Shown here piece after piece: positions 1 through 7,441 of a stretch of 14,586 nucleotides of DNA. The stretch is from Patescibacteria group bacterium (lineage in GTDB: Bacteria > Patescibacteriota > Patescibacteriia > JAHIZJ01), in contig JBAZUB010000007.1 in assembly GCA_041661625.1 (NCBI GenBank), positions 1-14,586 of the forward strand, read 5' to 3'. The notes beneath the pieces were generated by a model that saw only the letters and a list, made by a program, of their open reading frames with translations, did not search any database and was not told where the DNA came from. A program made the translations under genes and the position numbers. Numbering within the stretch: position 1 is the stretch's first letter; each line of letters starts with the position of its first letter.

Positions 1-108
1 GCGTTTGATGGTTGTAGAAATATCAACAATTGGTCCTCCAAAACTCGAACCAATACAATAACCGATCATATCTTTGAATTCCCAACCCTCTGTCCATACT
101 CTGGTCAT
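1..108 (-). CDS. N-terminus of a tail-associated protein (runs off the left edge)
   Basis: Only the first 36 codons are inside the window, and the frame is still open at base 1. The start is well fixed: an ATG at 106-108 lies 5 bases after a perfect AGGAGG (114-119 on the plus strand), which overlaps the stop codon of the upstream gene. The visible protein begins MTRVWTEGWEFKDMIGY and continues with a Gly/Ser-rich piece. Its place directly after two Dit-like genes suggests a baseplate, tail-tip or fibre component. The short N-terminal Trp/Phe-rich pattern resembles openings of phage minor tail proteins, but that is a weak recollection. Nothing in 36 residues identifies a fold, so the function is inferred from position only. 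Confidence 0.7.
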   Translation of the reverse strand, partial: MTRVWTEGWEFKDMIGYCIGSSFGGPIVDISTTIKR

Positions 109-113
109 GTCAA

Positions 114-119
114 CCTCCT
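114..119 (-). promoter_or_regulatory. AGGAGG ribosome-binding site of the leftmost gene
   Basis: A perfect AGGAGG on the minus strand, 5 bases before the ATG at 106-108. Its first bases overlap the TAG stop of the preceding Dit-like gene, so the two genes are probably translationally linked. Confidence 0.8.
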
Positions 120-1422
120 AAAACGCCGTCCATTTATACCCATCCCAATATGCGGCACAATCAGCAGCCACATTGGGAGAGAGGACACCATTATAATTTA
201 ATAACTTAAATCTTCCCACCGCATATACTTCGCCACGCGTTCCGATGTGCATGTCTTTCACAGTCCCGTCCACTGTATCGTTTGGCACGGCGGCAGGCTC
301 ATAGTTGTTCCATATTCCGCCGTTCAGGTAATTCCACGCACCGTCAATGCGTCCTGCCACTCCGCTGAATATCTTCGTGTCGCTGAAGTCGAACTGCGCG
401 CTCTGCTGGTTATCCTCAACAAACATGGGGGAAGTAGCCATCAGGCGCAATGGGAAATCCATCACCCACTGGTTGCGGATATCCCAATCTCCCTCCAACC
501 CGCCATCGTAATAGACTTTGGCATAAACTGGAATACTGCCATCCTGGTACTCTATCCAGAATGGCTGATTTCCACCAACGCCATCCGGCTTGATAATATC
601 TATCAACATCTGGCGCAGGTCGTGTAATCGTCTGAGAGATAAATCCCTATCACACGGGCGCGAAAAGTCCCTGTTCTTGACGTGGAAAATGATGGACAAC
701 AAGCGTTCATTCTTCTTGATGTTGTCCAGAAATCCGCCCGGCATCCATGCGTTCTGCTGACGGTTATTGACAATCTCATCCATTCCAAAACCCGTTGTCA
801 TAGTTGCGTACAGGTTTTCAAGTTCCTGTTCAATCCCAATTACATTCTTCCATTGTCCGCCCTCACGCGTATACGCTTCTCTTAGAGACTTTCCGGGATC
901 GATACCATCCCATCGACATCCGTCCCGCGAACCGTCACAGTAAGAAGTCGCATAAGGTTTGATCTCCATCTGCGCCCCGTCCACATAGAACGTCCTCGTT
1001 TTGGCTGTATTTTCGTAGGTTTCCACATACAGGCGCACGTCATTCCCGCCCTCTATCCTGCCCGATACAGATATGCGCGTCCAGCGTTCATCCCGAAGTT
1101 GTGCAGAATTTGAACTCCATTCCTTGCCGCTTCCACTATCCGTCAGGCGGATACGCACAAAGCCAGCACCGCGTACATAAGCACTTATGGTGACGATATC
1201 ATATGTTCCAGAAAGATAATTGACCCGATAATATGCACCTTCGGAGATGACAGAACCGGAGGTGACAACCTTAAGGGATGCAATCCCGAAACGGGCGTAG
1301 TCAAGAACACGCGTGATGACCGAACCGGATGCGTTCCATCCGTTTGTGTTGTATCTGAGCGCGGGGTTCTCGATGAAGTTTACGGTCGCCTCGGGAACCA
1401 GTATCTTGAGGCTGGCAGGCAT
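118..1422 (-). CDS. Short Dit-like distal tail protein, paralogue of its neighbour, ends after one propeller blade
   Basis: 434 residues. It is a clear paralogue of the 833-residue protein immediately upstream and can be aligned with it from residue 1 to the end. Residues about 10-160 look like a jelly-roll carbohydrate-binding-type module (NPALRYNTNGW, SAYVRGAG, YVDGAQME), ending in a YCDGSRDGCRW segment like those in phage distal tail proteins. Residues about 190-350 match the N-terminal Dit-like region (GGFLDN, FWIEYQDG, YYDGGLEG). Residues 388-434 match the first propeller repeat of the neighbour, ending in YWDGYKWTAF, and the protein then stops. The other six repeats and the C-terminal Dit domain are missing. 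The ATG overlaps the upstream stop by one base (TAATG), so translation is probably coupled. It may form a second ring or tip layer, which is inference. Confidence 0.85.
   Translation of the reverse strand: MPASLKILVPEATVNFIENPALRYNTNGWNASGSVITRVLDYARFGIASLKVVTSGSVISEGAYYRVNYLSGTYDIVTISAYVRGAGFVRIRLTDSGSGKEWSSNSAQLRDERWTRISVSGRIEGGNDVRLYVETYENTAKTRTFYVDGAQMEIKPYATSYCDGSRDGCRWDGIDPGKSLREAYTREGGQWKNVIGIEQELENLYATMTTGFGMDEIVNNRQQNAWMPGGFLDNIKKNERLLSIIFHVKNRDFSRPCDRDLSLRRLHDLRQMLIDIIKPDGVGGNQPFWIEYQDGSIPVYAKVYYDGGLEGDWDIRNQWVMDFPLRLMATSPMFVEDNQQSAQFDFSDTKIFSGVAGRIDGAWNYLNGGIWNNYEPAAVPNDTVDGTVKDMHIGTRGEVYAVGRFKLLNYNGVLSPNVAADCAAYWDGYKWTAF
1262..1287. repeat. Direct repeat copy 1, shared by the two Dit-like genes
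   Basis: 26 bases identical to 3766-3791, inside the N-terminal module of both paralogous genes (plus strand starts GTGACAACC). Similarity continues with scattered mismatches on either side, so this is the best-preserved block of a gene duplication, not an independent element. It is long enough to support recombination between the copies. Confidence 0.85.
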
Positions 1423-3923
1423 TAGAAGGTTTCTCCCGCCTGTGTACTATCTGCCGACCAGTGGGTAGGCGTGTAAGACAGGTACATGATGGCACTCACG
1501 TCATTGTACATAAAAGCGGCGATTTTGTTCTCTCCGGGGATGAGCGTGAAGGCATGAATATCACCACCTGGCACAATCGAATAATACAGATCACCGCGTA
1601 CTGTGGAATAGAACCTTCCCGTTCCAAAGTCAATGAATACTTCCTCGTCCACCAGAATATCCAGGTTGAACCAGACTTTCTTTTTTGTGGTCTGGTTCTC
1701 GATGTAGCGTAATTTAGCCTGCCCTTTTATGTAGATGATGGGTCGCACTTCGGCTGTTCCATCGTTATTAACGTAGGTGATGCCGGAAAAGAAAGACGAC
1801 AGGCTGGTTGTGTTGAAATAAGAACCGCCTACGATAATGTCATCACCGTTGTATTTGACGGCTATCGGACTTGGTGTTCCACCCGAAGTGAGCAACAGGT
1901 CTATACTTGCCCAGGTTGAACCATTCCATAATGTGATCCTTTTCATGGTGATACCGCTGGCTTCGGTGAATTCACCTACCACTACAACGTTTCCGTCTTT
2001 CGATATATCCATAGAGAGTGCAATGCCACCCGTCAATCCATTGCCGAGTTGCTCCCACATTGACCCATTCCATTTTCCGATGTACTTCATGGCTGCGATA
2101 CCGGACAGGGTAAAATCTCCACAGGCATACACGTAATTGGATGGAGAGATGACCACCTCGCGTACTGTTCCATTGAAACCGCTTCCCATAGCGGAGAATG
2201 TGTCTGAAGATACTGTGTATTTGGCTACTCTCAACATGGCATTACCAGCCAATGAGTATTGGTCTGTGAATATCCCGCCAACGTAAACCGTTGTTCCGTC
2301 CAGAGAAATTGCCATTGAGTACACTTCATCGTTCAAACCTGTGTATGCGCCCATCTTGTGCCACATACTTCCATCCCAGCGCGCAATGTGGTAGGATGTC
2401 ACGCCTCCGGCACTATGGAATTTTCCGGCGGCATACACATTTCCGTTGGGGGCAACCTGTACGTGCAGACCATCATCGTTCAAACCCGTACCAAGCGCGC
2501 TCCAGGTCGCACCGTTCCACCTGGCGATATTGACTGCCGCAACTCCACCGATATTTGTAAATCTTCCGGTCACGTACACATCGCCGTTGGGCGCAATCGC
2601 CATATCGTTTATTATCGTAAGCGCATCGGCTGGCAATATGGCAGATACAAGGTTGTACCACTGCGTACCGTTATAGTAGGCAGCATTGAAACACGGAAGC
2701 ATCGGATCAATCGCTCCGGCACTATAGTTCACCGTGCTTATCTTTCCACAAATATATATCTCACCCTTCTTGCCTATCTCGATGTCACTGATCGAACCGT
2801 CTGTGGCTGTTCCGAAAGTTCCAGAGTTCATGCCGTTCCATTCTCCGTCAATGCGCCCTGTAATACCATTGAACCGCGCCGTATCTTTGAAATCAATTTG
2901 AGCAATGTCCTGGTCATCCTCATAGAACATCGGGGAGGTTGCCAACAATCTCAATTGAAAGTCCATTGCCCATTGATTGCGGATGTCCCATTCCCCTTCC
3001 AATCCGCCGTCATAATATACCTGGGCATAGACAGGAATATCTCCGTCTTTATATTCTATCCAGAATGGCTCGTTGCCTCCGGTTGCATCTGGTTTGATGA
3101 TGTCAATCAACATCTGCCGCAGTTCGTGCAGTTTTGATAGAGATAATGCTTGTTTGCAGGTACGCGCCACGGATTTGTGCTTGACGTGGAATTGGAGGGT
3201 TATCGGTCTCTCCTGTATCTTGACGTTATCCAGAAACCCGCCTGGCGACATGGCATACGACTGTCTGTTGTTCTGGATGGGGGCAACACCCAGACCGGAT
3301 ACGACCGTCATATAAACATCTTCTTGCTCGCGATATGCACCGGACACCATCACCCAGCGTCCGCCCTCGCGCGTGTATGGGCTTCTATAGGATGTGCTTT
3401 CGTCATACAACCCGTTCCATCGGCAGCCTGGGCGTGTTCCATCACAATAGGTTGTGACGTATGGCTTGAGTTCCATCTGTACCGCATCCACGTAGAACGT
3501 AATAGCCTGTGTATTCACGCCATAAGATTCAATATATACCCTTACGTCGTTGCTGTCCGAACAACGACCGGAGATAAAGATGCGTTGCCAGCGGTCGGTT
3601 TCCAGAACAGTTTCTTTGGACGACCATTCTTTTGCAGATACATCATCCGCCAGCCGAATGCGGATATGTCCCGTCCCGCGCACGTAAGCACTCACCGTGA
3701 CGGTGCTGCTGACAGAACCCAAAGTATTGACGCGATAATAAACGCCTGCCCGGATTGCTGAATTTGTGACAACCTTAAGGGATGCAATCCCAAAACGGGC
3801 ATAATCCAGGACGCGCGTAATGGTCGCGTTGTCCGCGATCCAATCAGTTATATCAAAACGAAAGGATGGGTTCTTGATGTAGTTTGTGGTCGCTTCTGGA
3901 ACAAGAATACTCAGGTCTGCCAT
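1422..3923 (-). CDS. Dit-like distal tail protein with carbohydrate-binding-type module and inserted beta-propeller
   Basis: 833 residues, much longer than typical siphophage Dit proteins. Four parts are visible. Residues about 10-160 form a jelly-roll-like module ending in YCDGTRPGCRW. Residues about 190-350 are the Dit-like N-terminal part (SPGGFLDN, FWIEYKDG, VYYDGGLEG). Residues about 375-720 hold seven repeats of the type 'IAPNGDVYVTGRF' followed by a strand such as RWNGATW, with the first strands near 378, 438, 486, 535, 588, 636 and 686. Residues about 725-815 look like a Dit C-terminal domain (IIYIKGQ, IDFGTG, IPGENKIAAF). Dit is the ring that joins tail tube to baseplate; extra domains in such proteins usually help host attachment. 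An AGGTGA-like site lies just before the ATG. The gene follows the tape measure gene by 7 bases, the expected order. Confidence 0.85.
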   Translation of the reverse strand: MADLSILVPEATTNYIKNPSFRFDITDWIADNATITRVLDYARFGIASLKVVTNSAIRAGVYYRVNTLGSVSSTVTVSAYVRGTGHIRIRLADDVSAKEWSSKETVLETDRWQRIFISGRCSDSNDVRVYIESYGVNTQAITFYVDAVQMELKPYVTTYCDGTRPGCRWNGLYDESTSYRSPYTREGGRWVMVSGAYREQEDVYMTVVSGLGVAPIQNNRQSYAMSPGGFLDNVKIQERPITLQFHVKHKSVARTCKQALSLSKLHELRQMLIDIIKPDATGGNEPFWIEYKDGDIPVYAQVYYDGGLEGEWDIRNQWAMDFQLRLLATSPMFYEDDQDIAQIDFKDTARFNGITGRIDGEWNGMNSGTFGTATDGSISDIEIGKKGEIYICGKISTVNYSAGAIDPMLPCFNAAYYNGTQWYNLVSAILPADALTIINDMAIAPNGDVYVTGRFTNIGGVAAVNIARWNGATWSALGTGLNDDGLHVQVAPNGNVYAAGKFHSAGGVTSYHIARWDGSMWHKMGAYTGLNDEVYSMAISLDGTTVYVGGIFTDQYSLAGNAMLRVAKYTVSSDTFSAMGSGFNGTVREVVISPSNYVYACGDFTLSGIAAMKYIGKWNGSMWEQLGNGLTGGIALSMDISKDGNVVVVGEFTEASGITMKRITLWNGSTWASIDLLLTSGGTPSPIAVKYNGDDIIVGGSYFNTTSLSSFFSGITYVNNDGTAEVRPIIYIKGQAKLRYIENQTTKKKVWFNLDILVDEEVFIDFGTGRFYSTVRGDLYYSIVPGGDIHAFTLIPGENKIAAFMYNDVSAIMYLSYTPTHWSADSTQAGETF
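3766..3791. repeat. Direct repeat copy 2, shared by the two Dit-like genes
   Basis: Identical over 26 bases to 1262-1287 and at the same place in the encoded protein (about residues 45-53). See the first copy. Confidence 0.85.
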
Positions 3924-3930
3924 GTATCAC

Positions 3931-6591
3931 CTACACCCAGAACTGGGAATTTTCGTAGTCAAAAGAGACGCGTTTGCCAGCCTGAGAGTTATTGAAGTTG
4001 TTGGTCACGTTGGTCGTTTTTGACATACTCATCCCCTTGACCATATAAGGCATCAGCGAAGACGGGTTTGCCCTATATATAGGGACAACCGTGCGCGTGC
4101 CATTGCTTGTAGGTTGAGGCAAAATACTTCCACTGTTTATTTTTGTCAGGGCGGCATTAATAAGCACCTGTATCATGTCAATGACAAATTTTGAATTGCT
4201 CAATAAAGTTGATTCGGCTGCATTGTTGGTCTCTACAACTCTGGCAATGAATATATCGGTCGAAGATTTTGCTCTCTCGTTATTTAATCTCTGTATCTCC
4301 TGCACACTCGAAACGAAAAATGCGCTTTTATTCTTCAAATCCTCGGTGGCGTAGGTATTCAGTTTGGTAATATCGTCTTTGACCCTTTCGTAAACGGTCG
4401 GGGTTGTGGCTATCATGGCTACAAGTCGTGCCAGTTCTTCTTTACCAGTATCGTAGAACTCGCTGGCATTCTTCAAGTCCTCTGTGGCATAACCACGGAT
4501 CATATCCTTTAGTTCTGTTCCCAGGTTTCCGATCATTCCTAAAAGACCAGAACCAGTACCTCCCAATGCTCCGCCGATGGCACTGCCTACCGAATCTGCC
4601 AGACAGGATGCTACGCCGCCTTTGGCACATGGGTCTGTGCCGGTGGTTGTATCCAGTTTACTGCGCATCACCTCGCCAACCGGACTTAAGTAATTCTTTG
4701 TGGCGGATGACGAAACCCCGAAACCAGTTCCCGCCTTACCAGACAATCCATTTGCAATTGCGCTGGCCGTAGAAGTGGTTACTTTAGCGACCAATCCAGC
4801 ACCTTTCGCCATGCCTTTTGAAAGTCCTGCCATGATGTTGATGCCGGATTCTTCCATAAGTTTAGATGGGGATTTCATCTGGAAAAATGAATTCCACAGG
4901 CTCATGGCTGTTTTGGCAATCCATATAACTACACCGAATAAACCGAGCGAACCAATCATAAGTCCGGTTTTGATACCTTCCATCATGCGAGAACCAAGTG
5001 TACTCCAGTCAAAATCGTTGAAATATCCTTTTATGTTTTCAACAAGGTTTCTGCCTACGTTGGACATATATAATCCCCACGCGCCCCATGCAATTGCAGC
5101 AGCCGCGATTGCCGCAACAACCCACGCAATTGGACCTAACAACCCCGTGATGGTAATTCCAATAAATTTTAATACTTCTCCAAAACCCTTGAAAGCCGCT
5201 TGTTTCAAAGCAATTGCGCCCAACCATCCAACAAAGACCATGAGTGCGCCAATTATTAGTCTTATCACTATGAGCGCGCCCTGCCATACCAGCCACGTAA
5301 CCCCAATTGTTTTCAGGACGCTGAGTATCGTTCCTTTGTTCTCGCTGAACCACTTGCCAAATCTATCAAGCGCAGGTAGGAGTTTATTCGTTATCCACGG
5401 TATCACTTCTGTCTTGATCGAGTACGCCAACTGACCCATGAAGTCAATGGCACTACTGATCCAGTTGACGATATTACCTTCGTTGCGTTCCAACCAACCC
5501 GCCATGTTCTGAAGCATTTTAATGATACCGTCGGCGATACTATTCACTCCCGGAAGCAACGCAAATAGTTTATCTATGATCCTAACAAGGGAATTTCCTA
5601 TTCTTTCAAAGGATTTGGCAAATTCCGGTTTGATAGTCTTGCCTTTATAAAAACCCAGGAGAATAGAAGATAGTTTTTCGCCCAACTTACTCATAATTGG
5701 ACTGGATACCATCGCGCTCAGTCTGCTGACGAATATATCTTTGACGTTATCCATCGCTCCGGTGAACGATTTTGCCATGTCCTCGGTTGCACTTTCAAAA
5801 TCTTCGCCAACAAATTGACCGAATGCCTGAACAAACCATTGCGGATCAGTCGTACCTGCCTTGCGCATTTTATTCAATTCGTCGGTGGTCATGCCCATAC
5901 TTTCAGCGATTATCCCCAATATTTTATTAACAGGCACAAGCGAACCGCGCGCAAGGTCACGCAGTTCTGTTCCGGTTATCTTTCCCTGCTGCACCATTTG
6001 TCCCAGGTTGGTGACGATACGTTCGACTTGCATACCAGTCAAACCCATACCGCTGACAAAATTCAATATATCTTCTGTTAATCCCCTCGCTTCCATATCC
6101 ACGAAACCGTAGGAACGCGCCAGTGAATAGGCGTTGGCAATGTCTTTGGCGTCGTAGATGGTTAATCCGGCCAGGTCTAACGTCCACCCTATTTGTTCTT
6201 TGGTAAGGCGGATGGTTTCTGCCATGATCTTGTTGGCTTCCATCCCTGAATCTTTCAAGGCGTTCATGTTGAAACGATTAAGACGGATCTCAAGACGTTG
6301 GAACGCGTCACCGCCCTCAATAACGGCTCTACCCAATTCCCCAAGAACGTCAATGACCTTGCGAATTGCATCCCTGACCAATACGCCAAACGCAATAACC
6401 AATATCCTCTGGATAGTATTGTGTGCAAAATCCCGTATAGTATTCCCCAGCGACTTGAAGGCGCGTTCCAGCAGACCGGCTTTAGGCTTCATGGCGGCTA
6501 ATACGTTGTTAGCCTGCCCCATCTTATTCTTGAAAGACGCCAGTCCTTCTACAACTAATGCTACGCCAGCTTTCGGTAACGCGGTTGCCAT
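3931..6591 (-). CDS. Tail tape measure protein
   Basis: 886 residues. The tape measure sets tail length, fills the tube, and usually enters the host membrane at DNA ejection. The N-terminal half is helical and rich in Ala, Leu, Lys and Met. Residues about 200-250 (QQGKITGTELRDLARGSL, VNKILGIIAESMGMTTDELN) carry the pattern of the tape measure domain found in many phages. Hydrophobic, membrane-capable segments lie near 60-80, 422-465, 475-508 and 540-566. A Pro-Ser-Lys segment near 574-600 (KSPSKLMEESGINIMAG) is typical of C-terminal tape measure regions, followed by a Gly-rich stretch. It has the expected position after the tail chaperone pair and before the Dit genes. The ATG directly abuts the chaperone stop (TAAATG), giving coupled translation. 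At about 0.15 micrometre per 1000 residues, the usual rule of thumb, the tail would be of ordinary siphophage length. Confidence 0.93.
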   Translation of the reverse strand: MATALPKAGVALVVEGLASFKNKMGQANNVLAAMKPKAGLLERAFKSLGNTIRDFAHNTIQRILVIAFGVLVRDAIRKVIDVLGELGRAVIEGGDAFQRLEIRLNRFNMNALKDSGMEANKIMAETIRLTKEQIGWTLDLAGLTIYDAKDIANAYSLARSYGFVDMEARGLTEDILNFVSGMGLTGMQVERIVTNLGQMVQQGKITGTELRDLARGSLVPVNKILGIIAESMGMTTDELNKMRKAGTTDPQWFVQAFGQFVGEDFESATEDMAKSFTGAMDNVKDIFVSRLSAMVSSPIMSKLGEKLSSILLGFYKGKTIKPEFAKSFERIGNSLVRIIDKLFALLPGVNSIADGIIKMLQNMAGWLERNEGNIVNWISSAIDFMGQLAYSIKTEVIPWITNKLLPALDRFGKWFSENKGTILSVLKTIGVTWLVWQGALIVIRLIIGALMVFVGWLGAIALKQAAFKGFGEVLKFIGITITGLLGPIAWVVAAIAAAAIAWGAWGLYMSNVGRNLVENIKGYFNDFDWSTLGSRMMEGIKTGLMIGSLGLFGVVIWIAKTAMSLWNSFFQMKSPSKLMEESGINIMAGLSKGMAKGAGLVAKVTTSTASAIANGLSGKAGTGFGVSSSATKNYLSPVGEVMRSKLDTTTGTDPCAKGGVASCLADSVGSAIGGALGGTGSGLLGMIGNLGTELKDMIRGYATEDLKNASEFYDTGKEELARLVAMIATTPTVYERVKDDITKLNTYATEDLKNKSAFFVSSVQEIQRLNNERAKSSTDIFIARVVETNNAAESTLLSNSKFVIDMIQVLINAALTKINSGSILPQPTSNGTRTVVPIYRANPSSLMPYMVKGMSMSKTTNVTNNFNNSQAGKRVSFDYENSQFWV

Positions 6592-6888
6592 TTATCTACG
6601 TCCTTTTGCGCTTTTCTTCTCACTCTCGTTTATTTCGGCTTCAGATTGCAGGTTATTAATAGCCCGCTTGGTGCGGGATACCGCCACTATCATAACCCGT
6701 TCCATGTAAGGCAGTTCATCCCATTCCGTCAGGCTCATGTGATTCTCTATCCTTATGTCCTGTTCTTCAAAAACGGGTATCATCCCGTTCCCAAGAGAGC
6801 GCAGGTGTATTCCCGCGCTTATTTCGCGTTCAAGTTCTATTTCCGTGACGTTGCGGAAGGAATTATCCTGATTAACTACCGCTCCCAG
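6592..6888 (-). CDS. Frameshifted C-terminal part of the tail assembly chaperone (G-T type)
   Basis: This frame is open from 6906 to the stop at 6592 and lies +1 (equivalently -2) relative to the upstream 180-residue chaperone gene. Its first ATG is at 6783, but the 35 codons before that also read as ordinary protein (LGAVVNQDNSF, ELEREISAGIHLRSLG) and would otherwise be an 88-base gap in a very tight operon. There is no ATG, GTG or TTG in this frame between 6906 and 6783, and no good ribosome site before 6783. The likely product is therefore a fusion of about 273 residues made by a programmed frameshift, as for lambda G/GT. The extension ends in a charged Lys/Arg/Glu tail. In other phages the longer form binds the tape measure protein. 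A separate 63-residue product from 6783 is the alternative. Confidence 0.72.
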   Translation of the reverse strand: MGAVVNQDNSFRNVTEIELEREISAGIHLRSLGNGMIPVFEEQDIRIENHMSLTEWDELPYMERVMIVAVSRTKRAINNLQSEAEINESEKKSAKGRR

Positions 6889-6906
6889 GAAACTGCTCGG
6901 CGGATT
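6872..6906 (-). other. Probable +1 ribosomal frameshift window
   Basis: The shift must occur after the shifted-frame stop at 6907-6909 and before the zero-frame TAA at 6872-6874. Two in-frame tetramers in this stretch allow a clean +1 slip: TTT-C (6892-6889), where tRNA-Phe moves from UUU to UUC, and GGG-A (6886-6883), where tRNA-Gly moves from GGG to GGA. A GGAGGT SD-like sequence sits 22 bases before the TTT, perhaps too far to act as in prfB. No X-XXY-YYZ heptamer for -1 slippage fits, because -1 leads to the wrong frame. Confidence 0.6.
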
Positions 6907-7414
6907 TTACGTCTACCTCCGCTATTCCCGAAAGTCTACCCACCGCATCTTGTATCACAGACAGGTCGCTTTCGTCAGGAGCAGCCACGAATTTAACCCA
7001 GGTCAGATAACGCCAATCTTCGTTGTCGGGATGTACCGGCATATCCAGCACGCGATACTTATTCAACCACTTATCCTCGCTCGGTTTGGACAATCCCTTC
7101 GGGACGCTGACCAGTTCTGTGCCAAGCAGGATCAGGGCGTTCAAGACCTGCGAGTTACTTTCTATCTCCCACGCCTTGACGCGTTCGATGTAGTCCGGGT
7201 CATCCGGGTTTTCCATCTCGCGCCCCATCGCTTCCATGAAGAACGTGGGTGGTTTCGGGCGCACATATCTTGCCATTACGTTTATCAAAACCAACGGATT
7301 GGCTTTCATAGCGCGCAGGACTACGCCACTTGAAAGAGTGAATTCGTCCTGCGCGCCTTTCTTTACATCCGCTATGGCACGGATGGTCTTTTGTTCGTTC
7401 TTATCTGTACTCAT
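6872..7414 (-). CDS. Tail assembly chaperone, short form (G-like)
   Basis: 180 residues, between the tail tube gene and the tape measure gene, the standard place for a tail assembly chaperone. Such proteins coat the tape measure protein during tail assembly and are not in the finished virion. The sequence has the pattern LSSGVVLRAMKANPLVL, then PKPPTF and an NPDDPDYIERVKAW segment, which I associate with chaperone-position proteins of many siphophages. The last part runs AEVDVKSAEQFPGSGS to a TAA at 6872-6874. An SD-like GAGGAAG lies just before the ATG. The tail tube stop is 27 bases upstream. A fraction of ribosomes probably shift +1 near the end to add the 98-residue extension. Confidence 0.8.
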   Translation of the reverse strand: MSTDKNEQKTIRAIADVKKGAQDEFTLSSGVVLRAMKANPLVLINVMARYVRPKPPTFFMEAMGREMENPDDPDYIERVKAWEIESNSQVLNALILLGTELVSVPKGLSKPSEDKWLNKYRVLDMPVHPDNEDWRYLTWVKFVAAPDESDLSVIQDAVGRLSGIAEVDVKSAEQFPGSGS

Positions 7415-7441
7415 GCTTCCTCGCTTCCTTTCTTACTGAAC

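Noticed and set aside
2358..3137. Plus-strand open frame of 259 codons inside the larger Dit-like gene
   Set aside because: It is fully antisense to a gene with clear domains and repeats. Its translation has no recognisable motif and no ribosome site.
1262..3791. Insertion sequence or mobile element bounded by the 26-base direct repeat
   Set aside because: The repeat is part of a longer protein-level similarity between two tandem genes, so it comes from gene duplication. No transposase or terminal inverted repeats lie between.
4700..5434. Plus-strand open frame of 244 codons inside the tape measure gene
   Set aside because: Antisense to helical, Ala-rich coding sequence, which often leaves long open shadows. 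No start signals.
6872..6909. Classical -1 slippery heptamer in the chaperone overlap
   Set aside because: A -1 shift leads into the wrong frame; the extension is in the +1/-2 frame.
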